DNA of 60,183 nucleotides from Phoronis australis (taxonomy: Eukaryota; Phoronida; Phoronidae): the NCBI GenBank assembly GCA_002633005.1, contig NMRA01000193.1:312990-373172 (forward strand), in the 5' to 3' direction. A program made the position numbers and the translations under genes. Under the pieces are notes generated by a model, which searched no databases, was not told the origin of the DNA, and saw only the letters and a program-made list of their open reading frames with translations. This document shows, one piece after another, positions 44,427 through 59,987 of this stretch. The stretch's first letter is position 1. Each line of letters begins with the position of its first letter.

Positions 44427-47400
44427 CCATACACAATCAGCAGCACAAAACATCACACAAAGACGCTGTTTCAAGATTTTCTTATACTCCTTGCTGCCAC
44501 CAGGTCAGTCACACCCAATTTGGTGAGTAGGGAACCAACCAGTTGACTAATGCTCAAGTGCCAGAAAGCCTGTAACAAATTTGTTCAGTTTCAAATCTGT
44601 TGGGGTAATTCAAAACATTGTTGGGTCATTAGCACTGGAATTTACATTTGCCTGTGTGTTTCTATTAACTCATAAACCAGCGTACACACATGAAGAAGTC
44701 ATCAGTATACCATCTGTTTAACCTTTCACTGCTGGTGCAGACCAACTCAGCTGTTGGCAGGCAACAACTTCTCTGGTAGGTGTAGTAGCACATGCCTCCA
44801 ATTTGCCAATTACTCAAACCTTGTTAGACTAATCAGGATCGAATATTCTTATTTAACCAAGCAAATGGAACACTCCTGCCACCATAATGCGATCAGGTTA
44901 TTGGCGGAATTACAGCCAAATAACTGCCATAACAACATTGGGGGCAATTGGATAAACAAAAACTGGTCAGATTTCCTGGGCAAAATGGACTTACTAGAAT
45001 GCCATTAAAGTGTTGGTGTCTTGCACAACTAGTCGAATTAATGAGAAGGCAGGATCAATGTAGAAAAGGGGCATATATGGATGACTGAAACGGAGGTATC
45101 TAATTAAAACAGGTAGTGATTATAATCTTCAGCAAAACATGGAACGTATTCAGCAAACATAGGTACACTTGTGGCAAACATCTTGAAATGTAGGCAAGGA
45201 CAAATGAGTATTACGGAAGTATACGCTGGAGCCATCCAAGGACTTGCCCTAGAACAAGTTACCTCTGAGAAAAGTTGTAAAAAGGTAGTTTGGATGACAC
45301 GTGTGTGACAGCTTATCCCACCTCATCGAGAAAGGGTAATGCATTCTAAGCTAACTTGCCCAGGCACACAGCGTGGTCGCAAACCTACCAACAAGATGAA
45401 CGTAATTACTATGTCTGTTGCATGCATATGGGTACCCTCATATATTTTCTTTTAATCTCAGCACGGCTGAATTCTGCTCATTGCTGCACCAACTTAAACC
45501 ATCTCCAAGAGACATGAAAGACATAAAAAACTTGGCAGGAAAAATGCAAACAACTGCCATTTCAAATCTCATAAATTGATTATTTCCATGGTGTTGCAGG
45601 ATGATAGGTGTATAGTACGGATGCAGATGACCAAGAACATGACGATCAAGGGCACAAGCAGTTCATGGGTAATTTTAGAGTGAACATGACAGAACACTTG
45701 AGGTTAACTCCCATAATTCACCAGTCTGCACAGCCGCTAAATCACTTTCAGTGTGGTACCTATTTTGCTAGTGTACCTAGGTAAGGTCGAAATTTTATTC
45801 ACAAAACATCAGTAAGATTTTTCTAAATGATAAGGAGACGAGTGTGCATTTATCAGCGTTGCTGAAGTCCGTAGATGTAAGAAACTCACGAACATTCAAC
45901 AGAATGCAATTCATTGTGAGATATCGTCATGCATTGGAGGCAAAGCAAGTGTGTTGAGCCTGGGGAATACACTACTGGTCTTCATTCACTCCCCCAAACA
46001 TATCTCACTCCCATATGTAAACCTATAACACAACCTTGGGTTTTTTGACACCAAAACCATCTTGTAGTAATTACTCCGATATCTTACAATTTTTAACAGG
46101 ACATATTTTAAGCTCCTGTTCTGTTTTCATCAAATTATGTAAGTTTGGAATAGTTTTGTTGAACTTTCCAAATTTTTGTACGGTAGCACTATCTTGCAAT
46201 ATTCAATGATAGAATGTCTGTCAAATCAAGAAACTAACTATGGAAATTTCACCTCTTGGCCACACAAACCAAAGCCAATAATGAAGAGAGTGCCTCATCA
46301 CAGCCTGTGTGGATTGAGAAAACAACATTAGATAATGTTAACAAGCTGATAACTGACTCCAACATGGTGATATTAGCCTGACTAAACCAATTCAAGCTGG
46401 TGAGAGCTGCTGGGCTGTCTTGAAGCCCTGGTCACATGTACTTGCGTGGCTATCAACAGACAGCTGATGAACTAACAAACAGACAAGGTAACAAGTTCAG
46501 TGACAATAAGAAGCTTAAGCCATCTACCAACTTAAAAAAATAATTTCACTTTGGCCAGTTTACTTGCACTCATGCTGTGGGTTTGGTTCGAGATTCAGTA
46601 GCCCAATTTCGAAAAAGGTCTTTCACATGCAACTATCACTTCAATAACCAGTTTCCGATATAAAGCATTTGATACGCAACACTCAGTGCCACCTTTAGTT
46701 CACTCCTGTGATTTGGAGGGAGACTTAAGGGAAATGATTTTAGTGTTTATACATGTTCTTCGCGATCATCATGCCATCAAATTACCACAGTTGTTTTGTG
46801 AGATATTCAAATGATTTACCTACCAAGTCCAGTGTTGCAAAATGTCCGCGAATGAGAGAAATATGATTTTGTTACAGTCATTTTGGCCATTCAGTCCTCC
46901 AGAATTTGATGGTAATTCTTCACTTATTTAGTGCACAATATATGGCTGACAATGAAACTTTAAATATTTCTCCACAGAAATAAGGATTCAACATTTTAGT
47001 TGATCACTACCATGGGTTGTTCAATGTAGAAGTCACAAAACAACATTTGGGTAATGTTCTCATTATTTCTAGCCAGGTACTCGGCCTTTGAAATATGGAA
47101 AAATGTAACTTTGGTATTAATCTTTGAGCGAAATTAGAGAATTACTGCGCTCTCATGGTACCTTGTATTTGGGATATCTGATACTGTCCCATATCGCATG
47201 GCTTCAAATGGCCTTTAATTGAAGTGAATGTGACAAATACGAAATATCGGGTGGATTTCTAGACCCAGGGATCTCACTGCAGAGCAAAAATGTCTCAGCT
47301 TGAAGGGAACACAGTTTAGCTCTAGAGAATTGAGTCCATGAGGAGAGTAAAATTAACATCTCACTATATAACCAGGAGTGGTTTTGTACAGCTTAAGGTC

Positions 47401-48919
47401 ATGGAAAAGCATAATTGACAAGAACCCATAAAGGTAAATCAGTTGGCAATTTATGGCCGACAGGTGCAATCGAACTAAGCACCTGGGATAAAAAACTACA
47501 GCAGTCAGATTAAATGACGAGGGGATTGTCAACAAAACGCTAATAATATTAAATGGAAAGCAGCAGCCTTTAAACTGATCATGCAAGTCTGCACAATGAA
47601 AGGATTACATCCATAGTACATAGTGACTCATTGAATACCATTTACTTTCCATCAATTACCTACTTACAGAGACTAAGTTATTGTTCAGTAAAGTGCAAAA
47701 CTAAATGCCAACAACAAAAACCAACCAGCTGTGTTGTCTATATATCCAGGCAAGCTGAGTTGTGCTTTTCATTATATGGTAGCTATTGTGTGAATAGTAA
47801 GGACCTGTACTCCAGTGAAACACAACACGCGATATCTAATTGAATCAGTTTGTAATGAACTATTCAACACAGAAAATCACCTATCACGTTGGATTAAAAC
47901 GAGAAACTATGCATGGCGTGCACATTACTAATGAGGCAAAAAAACGATCAAAGGGAGTATTAATACCTATTAATGAAAGCTAGAGCGCAGAGAGAGTGCT
48001 GTGGACAGCCATAATTTGTTGAAAGCATGCTGTCTAATAAAACCCATTAAGGACATTTAATCTGGCAGATTGGCTAGAAAAACTATCCTGGAGCTGACAA
48101 GTCCTGGAATTAGATTTGATTAGTGTGGTGCAGAGATGGAAAAACAAGGGAGACGGCCACAAGCCAGAAGAATCAGAAATACCGCAAATAGTCAGCAGAC
48201 TGGCTTCAATAACAGTTTACTGTCACTGGTCATCTGGAAGTTGGCTGGTTTTACACCAAGCACATGATGGGGAGGGAAGACAAAATTGCCAACTTCAGAA
48301 TCTCTAGGAAAAAGAAGAATAGGTCCAATTTCATTCAAAATGGACACCGAGCGATAAAGACGATCCACAAATTTAAAAACAAAAACATACACTCTCAAAT
48401 TTAAATGTGGAATGGAGAACAGCTATTCAAGTTCCAAAACTGACTTAAGGTTATGACACTGTGGAAACAATAGGCGTTCCAATTTCCAAACAAAATCTTA
48501 AATACCTGTCACGTGGTAGCAAGTCTGCAGATACAGTTGACCTGCTTCACAGTCTAGTAGTTGGCAGAAGAGAAAGGGCTACTTTACATTGTACAGAATA
48601 TTACAACATTACTATATCTGTAACAATCTTGTCATAGATTTCAGGTTTTTGAAACCAATCAGACTTAAGGTCAATGCAAATGATGAGTGAAGTGAGATAA
48701 ACCTTGGTCCACCACACACACATGTATCCAGTGGCCTGCCACTGTGGGAACACAGCCAGTGGCATTGACTGATTACCAGCTGTTACATAACTGAATGGAC
48801 ATAGACAAGTGTCAGGAGACCAGCAGTCATAAACTGTGATAATCTTGGGCAATCACCAACACAGAGGACACAAACAGAGCTGTGCCCACTGGGGAGAGTG
48901 AAGAGGGACTACCAGGCGT

Positions 48920-49050
48920 GCGTTCAGTAGACGCTAGGACCTAGCTAAAACCTAGTCAAAGTCACGTGCTCTCATTTGAAATGCATGGCAATATCTCACG
49001 TAATCTCGCGAAGTCTTGCTTTTTAGCGAGGTCCTAGAGTTACTGAACGG
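48920..49050. mobile_element. 131-bp TIR element
   Basis: Arms of about 30 bp: GCGTTCAGTAGACGCTAGGA at the left and the complement-like TCCTAGAGTTACTGAACG at the right, each joined to CCTAGCTAAAA / TTTTAGCGAGG. The interior is about 70 bp, so this is a minimal MITE. Confidence 0.7.
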
Positions 49051-52000
49051 GAGGCTGATATCACAGAGAAAGTTCAAACAAGAGGTTCCTATTCACAGTT
49101 TGATATCACTCAAATATTTTTAGGAACAGTCAATAGTCACAAAACCATATATGGAAAATTCAAAAACAACACATGATTATATTGACTCTACCGACCCATT
49201 TTTGACGGATGATGTATGACATCTGCGAACTCAACAGAATTGTCATTCACCCTATAATATTCACGATTTTTCTAAAATTTGGTTTCTACCTTACAACAGT
49301 TGAATAATATGACTGCATTTTATCGACTTTGCGAGTTCTGCCAGATAAGATATCTGATAGGTTCTCAATGACAACATCTAGCTTACAGACCAATTGGATG
49401 TCTTAGTCAATTGACCCAGTAATACCAGGGGAAGTCAACCAAGTGCAGTCCATGTTAAATTTGAGATTATACTGAATTTACTGGAACTACTTAGTGCGCA
49501 TTTTCTTAGCCATGTCTCATATAACCTTCTTGTAAAGTACCTTAGTTCACTTTCCACAGTTCGGTTACAGCGTGCAGTCAAGACCTGTCTCAATGAGCCC
49601 CCTGTGCACGGTTCCGGGGTGATTTTCTGTTCTAGCCCGAGATGTCTCAAGCTGTAGTAGGCCATAACTACCACAGCACACTAGCTACACTGACCTATTA
49701 CCTATCGACCACTTTAACCTCACAAGCATCTTCTTATAAAACCTTTAAGCATAACACTTCAATCAATATTACTTTATATTACAAAATCAAGCGCCCAATA
49801 CAAATTCCTTTGTCTCAAAAAACCCTTTCCTTCAGAAGACTCCTTTGAAATTTGAAATCAATACGGTGGTATGATAGCTCTTCATCTAGTACACAATATG
49901 GAGGATAAGGGAATTACTTTTTTCTAATTTGTCAACAACAATCAAACTTAAGGTTATCTCAAAAGTTATTCAGTGGTCTCCTTTCTAACTTGTAAATCAA
50001 AAAAACTCGCTTTGTTAAAGTATAAATTTTCTGAAAGAAAAAAGATCAGGGAATATAAAAATACATTTTATATATACGTGCCCTTGTTATTCATACGTTA
50101 ACACCTTTTTTGGTCAAAATTTTGTATTTATAAAAAGAAAGGTACATTCAGTCACATTTATTGAAACCTTTTTTAAAAGAAAACTTCACCACTTACTTGA
50201 AAGAGCTGTTAGAAATTTTCGATTAGTCTTTTAGTTTTGTTGCAAAACAAAGTATTTTTTTGTAAAAACTAGCTGTCATATTCCTCTTTGTTACATTACG
50301 GAAAAACCCATGCCTTTATATCGAAAATCCTAAAGGCATTTTTGAGATTGATGAAGAAATATTAAGTTTGGAAAGTTACAGCGAAATCCACCAAACCGTT
50401 TTCGAGAACTCGTGTTCCTAAGTTCAAATTAAGTCGATTTGCCGAAGCCAAGAAAAAGCCGATTAAGTTGTGAGACGTGAAAATCTCAAGGTCTTTGGTT
50501 AATTATTTGGCGAAAACTTGTTTTTGGTCAATATAACCTATACATGCCTTAAACATGTTAGCTACTTCAACATTCACTCGCAATGTCGACTGAATTTGCA
50601 GTGCGTAATCAACTTAATTATCACTAAAATGTTTTAATTTTCTACGTGGGGTTTCCTGTACCTCGTTTTATCAAGGTCAGAAGGTAGAGTCAACAGTAAG
50701 TAGGCCAACAGTTCATTGTATACACACCACACGCTGGGGAGAGTGATATCAAGTACAAAATAGACAATAGAAATCAAGTCGGTAATTAAAGCGCCCGTGA
50801 GCACGAGATTAAAACATCAAAATGTCAAATTACTGATCAAATTAATGAATTTCGGGGAGGATTTATCTTTTTTTTAACAAGTTGCCGGATTAGTGAACTC
50901 TCGAGTCACAGAGACGATTCAATCAGCGACTCTGAGCATTCACTCTAAACAGTAGTATTGAAGCAGATGCACAACTCCCTCAGGATAAAAACTGTTTTAT
51001 CTTTGTTTTACGTGGCATCTTTCTATGCTATGCACACCTCATTGACTCAATATTATGGCGACTCAGTGAATGAAAGGACTGAGTGTACATACGAGATGCC
51101 AGCAGATTCGATTTGAGTGACAACCCCGTAACCTTTGATCTCGGATAAGTAGTAAAGAAATTTCCACGCAGTTGTGTGGTTCCAAAGTTGTTCCGCAAAA
51201 TCTTTTTTTCTTGCTACACAGTGTATACTTCGTATTTGAAGTGAGAATAAAGATAACGCATTTTAAGAAAATCTAGTCTTAATATAGCTAGGATGGAACA
51301 GTTTAGATGTCACGAAAACATTTGAGAAAGTTCCCATGATTTGCGGCGAGATAATCAGCTTTTGAAAAATAGAAAAATGACAATTTTGGTGATTAGTTTC
51401 ATGCAAAATAAGTAAGAATTACCGTGTTTATAATGCAAAGCATGCAGCATCTACACTTCACAGATGGCAGTGAAAATGTTATTAAAATAATTATAGGACA
51501 ACAAAAAACTATCACACTTGTACATGACAAGTGACAAGCCATTGTTCAGCAACACACAGCCACACAAGGCCTGAATCCCATGAGGGGAACAATGAATCAT
51601 CCCACTTGCTTATTCAAAGCAGGCTTGACTTGAACATCCAATGATGGACATGTTGAAAACTTGATAAGAACAGGACCAGAGTAGGATATCTTCACTAGGG
51701 TAACAGCCAACACTAATGCTGATCTACCAAGAGCAACATTAAACACCTATAATGTCACAGTTCACTACCGACATCTAATACCTTGTATAATGTAGCCAGT
51801 AACTGTCAATAGGTCAAAAAGCTAGGACCAGCTTTAAATGACTGCAGTGTTGTTGATACTAGCTGTATGCTTCATAAAACCAGGCTCTGATATCATCCAA
51901 CTGGTCTATCACCTGTCTACCAGCACAGAGACCAAGTGATCCACAGGAACTCAATCTAAAGGCTGCACTCCCGCTGAGCTGGCTTTACATGACATTTCAC

Positions 52001-55000
52001 ACACACATCCATTGGATAGCCATGAAGAACCCTTCAAACACCTCAGGAGGACACTGATCCCCAGTAAAGCCTCTTGTAATGCTGTTCAGGCTTCATTGGC
52101 CTTTATGAACTAGTCCAACTTACTGAGTCTGAGGACTGGCCTTCAAGCCACACTGGTCTCATAACTACTGCTAATCACCTTTAACATCCCTGTGAAAGCT
52201 CAGTGCTGAGGGGCTCCTGTTGGGGGCACCCAGTCTGCAAACACTGGCAACGGAGCTGTACTGATGGTAGGTAAAACACAAAAGCACGGCTAAGTTTACA
52301 CACAATCTTATCAGCTTGGCTGGCATGGAGAAGAAGACCTTCAAGTGACTCCAGGCAACTCTGGGACACAAGCCACAACACAACAAATGTAAAGTGAGTG
52401 AAACAGTGTGAGTGATGCAAGTCAACAGCAAACAGTGAAATCTACCAAATGCATTAACAGTGCAGCCCCAAGAGGTTAGGAGGCTTCACTGGTACAGAAA
52501 TGAAGCTTATAAAGTTTGATTAAAACTAAAGTTTACTGCAGACGGAGAGCTACAAACTCAGCTGACTGCCTGAAGCTCATTGCTCGGGATACCAGCACAC
52601 AGCGAAGCTAAATGCTCAATGAGTTGTTAACTATGTTTGTAGAAATCAGAACAAAAGTAGAACACAGGATGACAGTGAGCCAACCAGAGATTTGCTGTCA
52701 GGTGATGCAATAATTTATTTCCAATGGCTGCTGATAGCAAAGCACTTAGCTTACTATCCCCACATGCTGTGAAGATTTAGGTATGCTCTCCAGGAAAAAG
52801 AGAGCTAACAACTGAGACATCTGGTTCAGCTGCATCACGAGGCGAAATCCTCATAGTTCAATTTGCCGCAGACGTGAGATATGAGCTTAGCTCATTTGCA
52901 TTTGAGGTGGCCTTTAGAAAAACATAGTTCCGGCACAGACTACTTCCACAAAACATAGCGTAAAAGATCAAACAAATAATTCCAGAACGATCCCTCCACA
53001 GATGTTCATCAGTATTCCAGACTTTTACTCAATATCAGTACACATCAACATTGTCTATCATGCACATAAGAAGTAAATATATTCCAACTGGTCAGTTTAC
53101 AGCTCAAGAGACTCACTCTCATCACTCCTACTGGACCCTCTCAAGTGAGTGGCTTGAATATATACCAGTTGATACAGCCTCAAGAGCTATCAGGGTCCCA
53201 CTTCAACACATAATACACCACTCCACAGCCAGATGTCTAGAGCTGATCTGGTTAACAAGAAATCCCACAATAAACCATCACTGACACTTTTATACCCAAG
53301 TTCTCCAACATTTCCCATAGCACCAACCATAACATACTAGCTATACAAGCCAGGAAATTCAGTCAAATCTCATTAACCAAATGGAGGATACACAACCTCC
53401 CACCAAAGTTTTTAGAGTAATACCCACAATCCAGAGAATCCATTATCTGATGCTAGTGTGCAAATAGCATCAGACACCTTGTCCTAATCCAATTAGATGT
53501 TAATAGTTATAACAAGCTATCAGCGCCACCATTAACAATATGTCATAATTCAATTTCCACAACTTCCAGGGTTCCACATTGCCCATAACATTTGTGGCAA
53601 AAACTGACAATTACTAATTTCCTATGATCCTTATCCCAACATCTGCTGCTAGTGTGCTGAACTTAAGCAATACCTACGTCAATTTTAGTTTAATTAATTT
53701 TAATAAGCTTCCTGCACCAGTGCAACTTCACCCTTCCACTGACAGCCTACAGCATTAATTCTTATTAAGTTATTTAGTACACAATACGGCAGAAAACTGA
53801 AATTCTAATTTGTCACTTTTCTAACCAAACATAAGAAATAAACAGAGAATTGCTCTATAGTTTAACACACTAAATGCAACACTGTAAATCAGCAGCTAAT
53901 GAAATTCTTATTTTCAAAGACTAGCTGGCCAACTAGCACAGGATTCAAATGGTCTCGTATTACACAAATTCCTACCAGATCTGAGTGTATCACCTACAAT
54001 TTTATAACAGATCTCAAAGGCCATCAGCATTGCCAATGTATTCTCTCCAAAGACACCCTGGTGTGCTCCTGTGCCTGTCCAACTCAAACGCTATACTGAG
54101 CCCACTTAAGGCCACACAAATTGACATCTAGGGGTGTCATCTCTCCTGTTCTCACAGCTAGTCCTTCATTAAGGGCACAATTAGATCAATTGTATCTTGC
54201 CACAGGACAATCACTGGCTGACACATCGATTGATACCGAGAACACCATTCAGTGGCAAAGTGTAACAACTCCTCATCACATGGGCCAATGTATGCTACTG
54301 AAGAATGAAACACGTAATACAACATGAACAAATGCCACTTAATCGCAGTTAGGTATCCTTCCAATCCTGTGTAATCTATTTCATGCAATCTACGGGCCAG
54401 TCTTGTTGCACAAAATTGGTTAATCTGAGTGTATGGCAAAGTATCATAAGTAGATGCCCTAGTATAACCATATACATACGGTTAACGACCTGAGCAAGTC
54501 TGGAAATGGGGGGGGGGGCTATAAGTTTTATGGAATCAGACCCTGAAGTTCAAAGAATATGCCACCACAAAGCTATTTGCCCGTGTGAGAGTTGAAGCAC
54601 TGCTTTCTAACATAATCGCGTATTTGAATGGCAGTGTATGCAACTTGACAAAATTTATATGAAAAAACAATGCTTACTTCGTTCTACATCGAAAATAGGA
54701 TTTAAAAGATTTTCGTGAAAAAATGAAGTTGAATAAGATGATAATGAAATGATATTTTAGAAAACAGTAGCATTGCTTTTGAGAGCTCATCTGAAACTTT
54801 ATATCGAATAAAATTTTGTCGTTATTGACACTTTTATTTCCCATCAATTGTACCTTTCTTTTCACTAAATTTTATTTAAGACATGGTCACATGACCCACT
54901 GATAGATTGGTAAATAAGTTGAAAATCCAATTCTGCAAGCATTCTGCTTTCATTACAGTTAGAACCAGTAGTTTTGTATAAATTTGCTTAAAAATTAACA

Positions 55001-56990
55001 CATGTTCACTCACTTCTTGTGGTGCTGTTCTACTCCAGTTTGCCTATGACCGCTATTGAAAGCTTGCTTACACTGTGCACAACTAGCGACAAATACCAGT
55101 ACTCCATCAGTGACCAGTGCTCCATCTGTAACCAGTCTGTTCCTGTCCACAGCCATCAGCGAAAGAAGGAAACCAAGTGGCCACTTCACACATTATCAGG
55201 GTGCAAGCACCCTCCACTCTAGAGCCACTTATAGAGTCCTTGGCCACTTGGTTCAAGGTCTAAATATCCAACCAAACAAGTAGTGGGAGGTTAGAGGAGC
55301 TCTTACAGCACTTGTACCACATAAATTCTTTTGTCAGATGCTATCAGTTTCCATACAGTCAGAGTTATTTAGGATAGCCTACAGTAGGCCAGGATTTAAG
55401 ATACCATCCATGTGCAGGGAAGAAAGTTTGTCAGCTAGCAGTCACCAGAAAGTAGTCATAACAGACCTTTATTAGGAGCAAATGCCTGTGAGAGTCTTCA
55501 TCATGCCAGTAATACCTCTTGGAGACATACTCAAGTCCACTCTGTCACATTCAAGAGCTCAGTGGCCAATTACAGGTCCTAGACACACACTGTGTGTACA
55601 GAGGGGGTAAATAGCCATCAGTTCTCATAACAACAGTCTGACGGCACTCAGCACATCACTTCAACACTCTTAGAGAGACCTCATTGTTCCTTGTACATGT
55701 CAGCCAGGGGAGAGTGTGCCAAAGGCCCCCTCTCTTACACACACACAAACTTGCAACAAACAAAAGAATCAAACCACAATAGTACTTGCTTCAAGACAAA
55801 TGCCTGGGTATCAGCACACAAGGTAAACACTACTGGCATCTGTCCTCTCATGTTCATGGTAAGAAGTGAGCACAAACCTGTCTCTCTCTAGTACCTACTG
55901 TATGTCTACTTAACCTAGTTCACTTGACTGTTAATTCATAACATGTCCATGTGTATCATCTTGGACATTTACCAGAAGAAATCCCCAAAGTAATAGTTTG
56001 TTATTATATCATTTTGGTCTGTGGCACGGGTTGATTGTCGACCCTGGCATGACCCAGCCAAATATGTCAGGTGTAAATGGCAGACCGTGTATTCAATTCA
56101 CTGCGTTAACCCAACTCAAGTGTTTGGTGATCACCTGGAGAGGCTTTAAGTAGGGCTTAAGCATGTCTCGAAATGAGTAGTGAAATAAATCTGTGACATG
56201 GAGTGGCTCAGTGACACCAAGTGGACCCTGTCAAGTGAGCACGCCATAGTATGACAGACACCGGACTGATCGCCTGACCGGCTCTCTCTCAGCAGCCAAT
56301 TCAGCATGCCCCCCACATGATGCCAACGGATATCTCAAAGAGAACTACATCCAAGTGAGATTCCAGGAAATGGATTTTTATTTTGACTGAAACACACTGT
56401 TCAACTGACAAACAAAAGGAACAACACAGAACTAACGCTATGCCCAAGAAAAAACAAAATTAGTTTTTATAACTGATGGCTATGTATTGCCAAACATCTG
56501 GATGCATCATCAGGAAGAATCTCTGTAAAATTTCAATGTACAATTCCTTAATCTGACTTTATGAAGAACGGTTAAGGTTATATGGAACCCTATAAATTTG
56601 GCTAATGGAACATCATAAATATGAAATGGCCATCGGATTCCTATGAAATTTTCAAATACTATATTAATGCCTCATTTTCCAAAATGCTGCAAAGAACTGT
56701 TTTTAAAATGTTCTACTTTTGAATGAGACACTAGAGAAATAAGAACTTTATGATTTTCACGAAAAAAAATCGAAAGCAGCCTAAAACAAAAACAAAAACA
56801 AAGTAATGATTCTGAAAATGATAACAGGGTTTTCACTTAACTGTGCCAGCATAGGAGCATCTATATAAAGTATGACAGTAGTAAGCACATATAGAGGTGC
56901 CGTCTGATGTGTGGCTCATCTAAATTGCCATAAGATGGCGCTATGAAAATGCTGCAGGTGTAACTCCTTATAAATTTGAAGTGTATGTAT

Positions 56991-57056
56991 TGTGTGTGTG
57001 TGTGTTTGTGTGTGTTATGTGTGTGTGTGTGCGTGTGCGTGTGCGTGTGCGTGTAA
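56991..57056. repeat. (TG)n / (TGTGCG)n microsatellite
   Basis: GT run interrupted by TTTG and TTATG, then GTGTGC repeats. Confidence 0.95.
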
Positions 57057-57352
57057 TAAATGGAATGAAGTGTTTATAGTGGTCGAATGGTGAATGTTTC
57101 AAAAAAGTACAAAAAAGTACAATACCACAACAGGTGCCATTCATTTACAGGGAAACCTGCCCCTGTGTCATTCTCATCACGTAGAAGTAGCCCGTTGACT
57201 TGACGTTGGCATGAAGGGCCATTTACGGAGCATTGCAAAGAGTAACTGAAAACAACTAGTAGACAACTGGTTGAATTCTTATTTCAACATCATTTCTATG
57301 AAAATGACAAAAGCATAAAAGGACAATGTGGACCCTAGAATTTGATAGTAAG

Positions 57353-57576
57353 AATACACACGCAACACAACACACGCAACACAACACACGCAACACAACA
57401 CACGCAACACAACACACGCAAAACACACACACACANNNNNNNNNNNNNNNNNNNNNNNNNNNNNNNNNNNNNNNNNNNNNNNNNNNNNNNNNNNNNNNNN
57501 NNNNNNNNNNNNNNNNNNNNNNNNNNNNNNNNNNACACCCAGACACACACACACACACACACACACAGACACACAG

Positions 57577-57609
<33 letters not shown>

Positions 57610-57640
57610 GACAGACACACACACACACACACACACACTG
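57353..57640. repeat. (CA)n and 12-bp repeat region with assembly gap
   Basis: Four to five copies of ACACGCAACACA precede a CA run; 99 N (57436-57534) follow, then more CA with CAGACA interruptions. All long ORFs here derive from the repeat. Confidence 0.95.
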
Positions 57641-59439
57641 TTCATCACAACAGAAAACCAGACAAGCACTAATCATAACTAACTGCCATGGGAACACAGA
57701 TTAAACATACCAGAAAAAAATGCGCTAAAACACAAATTTTCAGCGACACACTATCTCCATATTTTGAAGCCACTCAGAAAACATGGTGATACAACCACTC
57801 TACCAAAGGTTACACCAGGCTTGAATAAACTTTCCTTTTCACCTGTGCTTTTAGTTTACAGTCCATACCTTTGGGGCTGCAACTGTCTTTGATCCTCAAA
57901 GCACTGTTGACACAGCTTAACAGAGGACGTGCCCAACTCAATGAAATGGACAAATTTAGACGTTTGGTGAATAAACAGAGTTCAGTGTCAACACAGTAGA
58001 TCCCACGGCAGCTCAGATAGTAGCTGGAGCCTGAACAATGGGAAATCAATACGATTGGAGAAGTATTATTGCACTGCCTTCGGCATGACTACATAGGATT
58101 GCCGTGTGGAGAGACCCGGTAAATGATCGACTAACGGAGAGTCGATGCCAGCAGCACAGTTAATAACACTGAGTAGTGCCAGCAGCGATTGTAACGGTAG
58201 TTAAGAGTGGAGAAAAGGCTCGACTACCTAAAGGCTACTAGGATTACTTATACTGGAAAAAACAAAACTACAGTATATAGCAGATCTGGTGCATCAGAGC
58301 ACGGTGGAGAGTGACACCTGTGGGTTACAAGACTAGTGAGGAAAATCAGCAAGGTACACGAGAAATGCTAAAAAAGAACATTTAGATACCAGATGGATTG
58401 AACCAAACCAAAGAAATCACAAACCAAACGCAACATAAGATGAGTAGCAGGCAAATGAATGGAGGTGGATCATGTAAAAGGAGTCTCATGAGCATATTGG
58501 AACTAATTAAATACAAAAGCTTGCTCCAATATCTGCCATATGGCTAGTACAGCTACTGACAGAAACAGAGCCCTCTCCCCAGGAGACCCTATCATTCAGG
58601 CTAAACATCAGGCTTTAGCAAAATGCAAACACACTAATACAAGAATCTTTGAAATGATGAGAAAAATATCCTTTCAATCTCACTATAAGACGCTATCTTT
58701 CCATAATCTGGTTACAAATACCGTTTGACAAAGCCTGCGGACAAGAACCGATATCCGTCAGCTCATGGATAGCTTTTGTAGGCTTAGGTCGCATTAGCAT
58801 GGAAATAGCATCAAGGTAAATACATGCAAATGAGAGACAGCTACATTATTAATTCAAAAGCTCTTGAACGAGTTCTAAACAAACTGGTAAAAATCAGTAA
58901 CAGACAAATGTCAGTGCAGTTCAATCACTATATACCAGACGGCCACAAAAGTTTCGCCAAAGATGATCTTTTTCACTCATAACAGTATTCCTTAGTTTCA
59001 CAAGTGGTGAAACATGAAAGAAATACCAAGAACACCTTGCTGTTCATTAAACACCCCGAGACACCAATTAGTCACAACAGTATTCAAATTATCCATAAAC
59101 TGTGCAAGAAAGCCAATGACTTGGACAAAACATATGAAGGTGGAAAATAAAATCTAACGGTTTCAATGACACAAGATGCAGCTCAAAAGAAGATTTAGAA
59201 TAAGACACCATCACCAGACAATAAATATAATAAAAGTGCTTGTGAAATGTTGTCATCAATCAGGAGGCGGACAAGTGCTTATGACAGTCAATAAGTTATT
59301 GGTGAAACACCGACTGAAGCTAGCGTGCTCTTCAAGGCAGTAGACGTCAGTATTTTTATGGGCCACTTGAGGCTGGCAAGTACTAATGCATGTAATTAAC
59401 AAAATCAAGGCTTTATTGGTGAAAATTGGAATTTATTAC

Positions 59440-59635
59440 AACAGTAATTTACCATCTTTTCATCTCTATGACGACGGATAGCTAGTCACTCTGGAGCTGG
59501 ATAACAAAACGAGTTAACAAGCTCTCAGCTTGTGACCAGCCAAGCGCGTGGACAAAGAGCGCAGTTGAGCGTGAGATTAGCATTGATTAGCAGCGGAAGC
59601 CAGTGGAGATAGGATGCACTGCGCTAATCCATATT
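59440..59635. repeat. 196-bp duplication, copy 1
   Basis: Starts AACAGTAATTTACCATCTTT and is almost identical to 59988-60183 over the whole visible length, with about three substitutions. Confidence 0.95.
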
Positions 59636-59987
59636 CATTTCCGAAGTCAGCACTTCCTGTTTGCAGTTTATTTTAGCCTTTCCTGGCATTGCATGCTATC
59701 TAAGCACGCGCGCTGAGCTCACACACTCACTCCTGTGTGGTGACTCAGTCGCAGGAGGAAATGCTAGAAGCGGCTTCCGCCGCTGTAGTGTAACCAAGGC
59801 AATGAAAGCAGCAGGTCTGATGGCAGGAAACTGTCTTTATAAATGTAGAATATTGATATAGATTGTGCAGTGGTTAATTGAGTGAATAACCAGCTGAAAA
59901 GGTTAGCCAATGTTTGACCTGGCCAAGTTACACAAACAGGTCCTACAAAGGGCTGACACAAGCACAAACACATGTCTAGGGTAACCN

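Noticed and set aside
52080-52160. Possible AUTS2 upstream exon ending SSDS before gtaagt on the minus strand
   Set aside because: The frame gives no AUTS2 similarity, and the upstream acceptor is poor; one donor match is not enough.
57256-57704. ORFs rich in Cys-Val or Thr-His
   Set aside because: CA/TG microsatellite and N-gap translation only.
59440-59640. Possible AUTS2 first exon (GAGATGAAAAGATG before gtaaat)
   Set aside because: Only four codons, duplicated at a doubtful assembly join; no AUTS2 N-terminal similarity.
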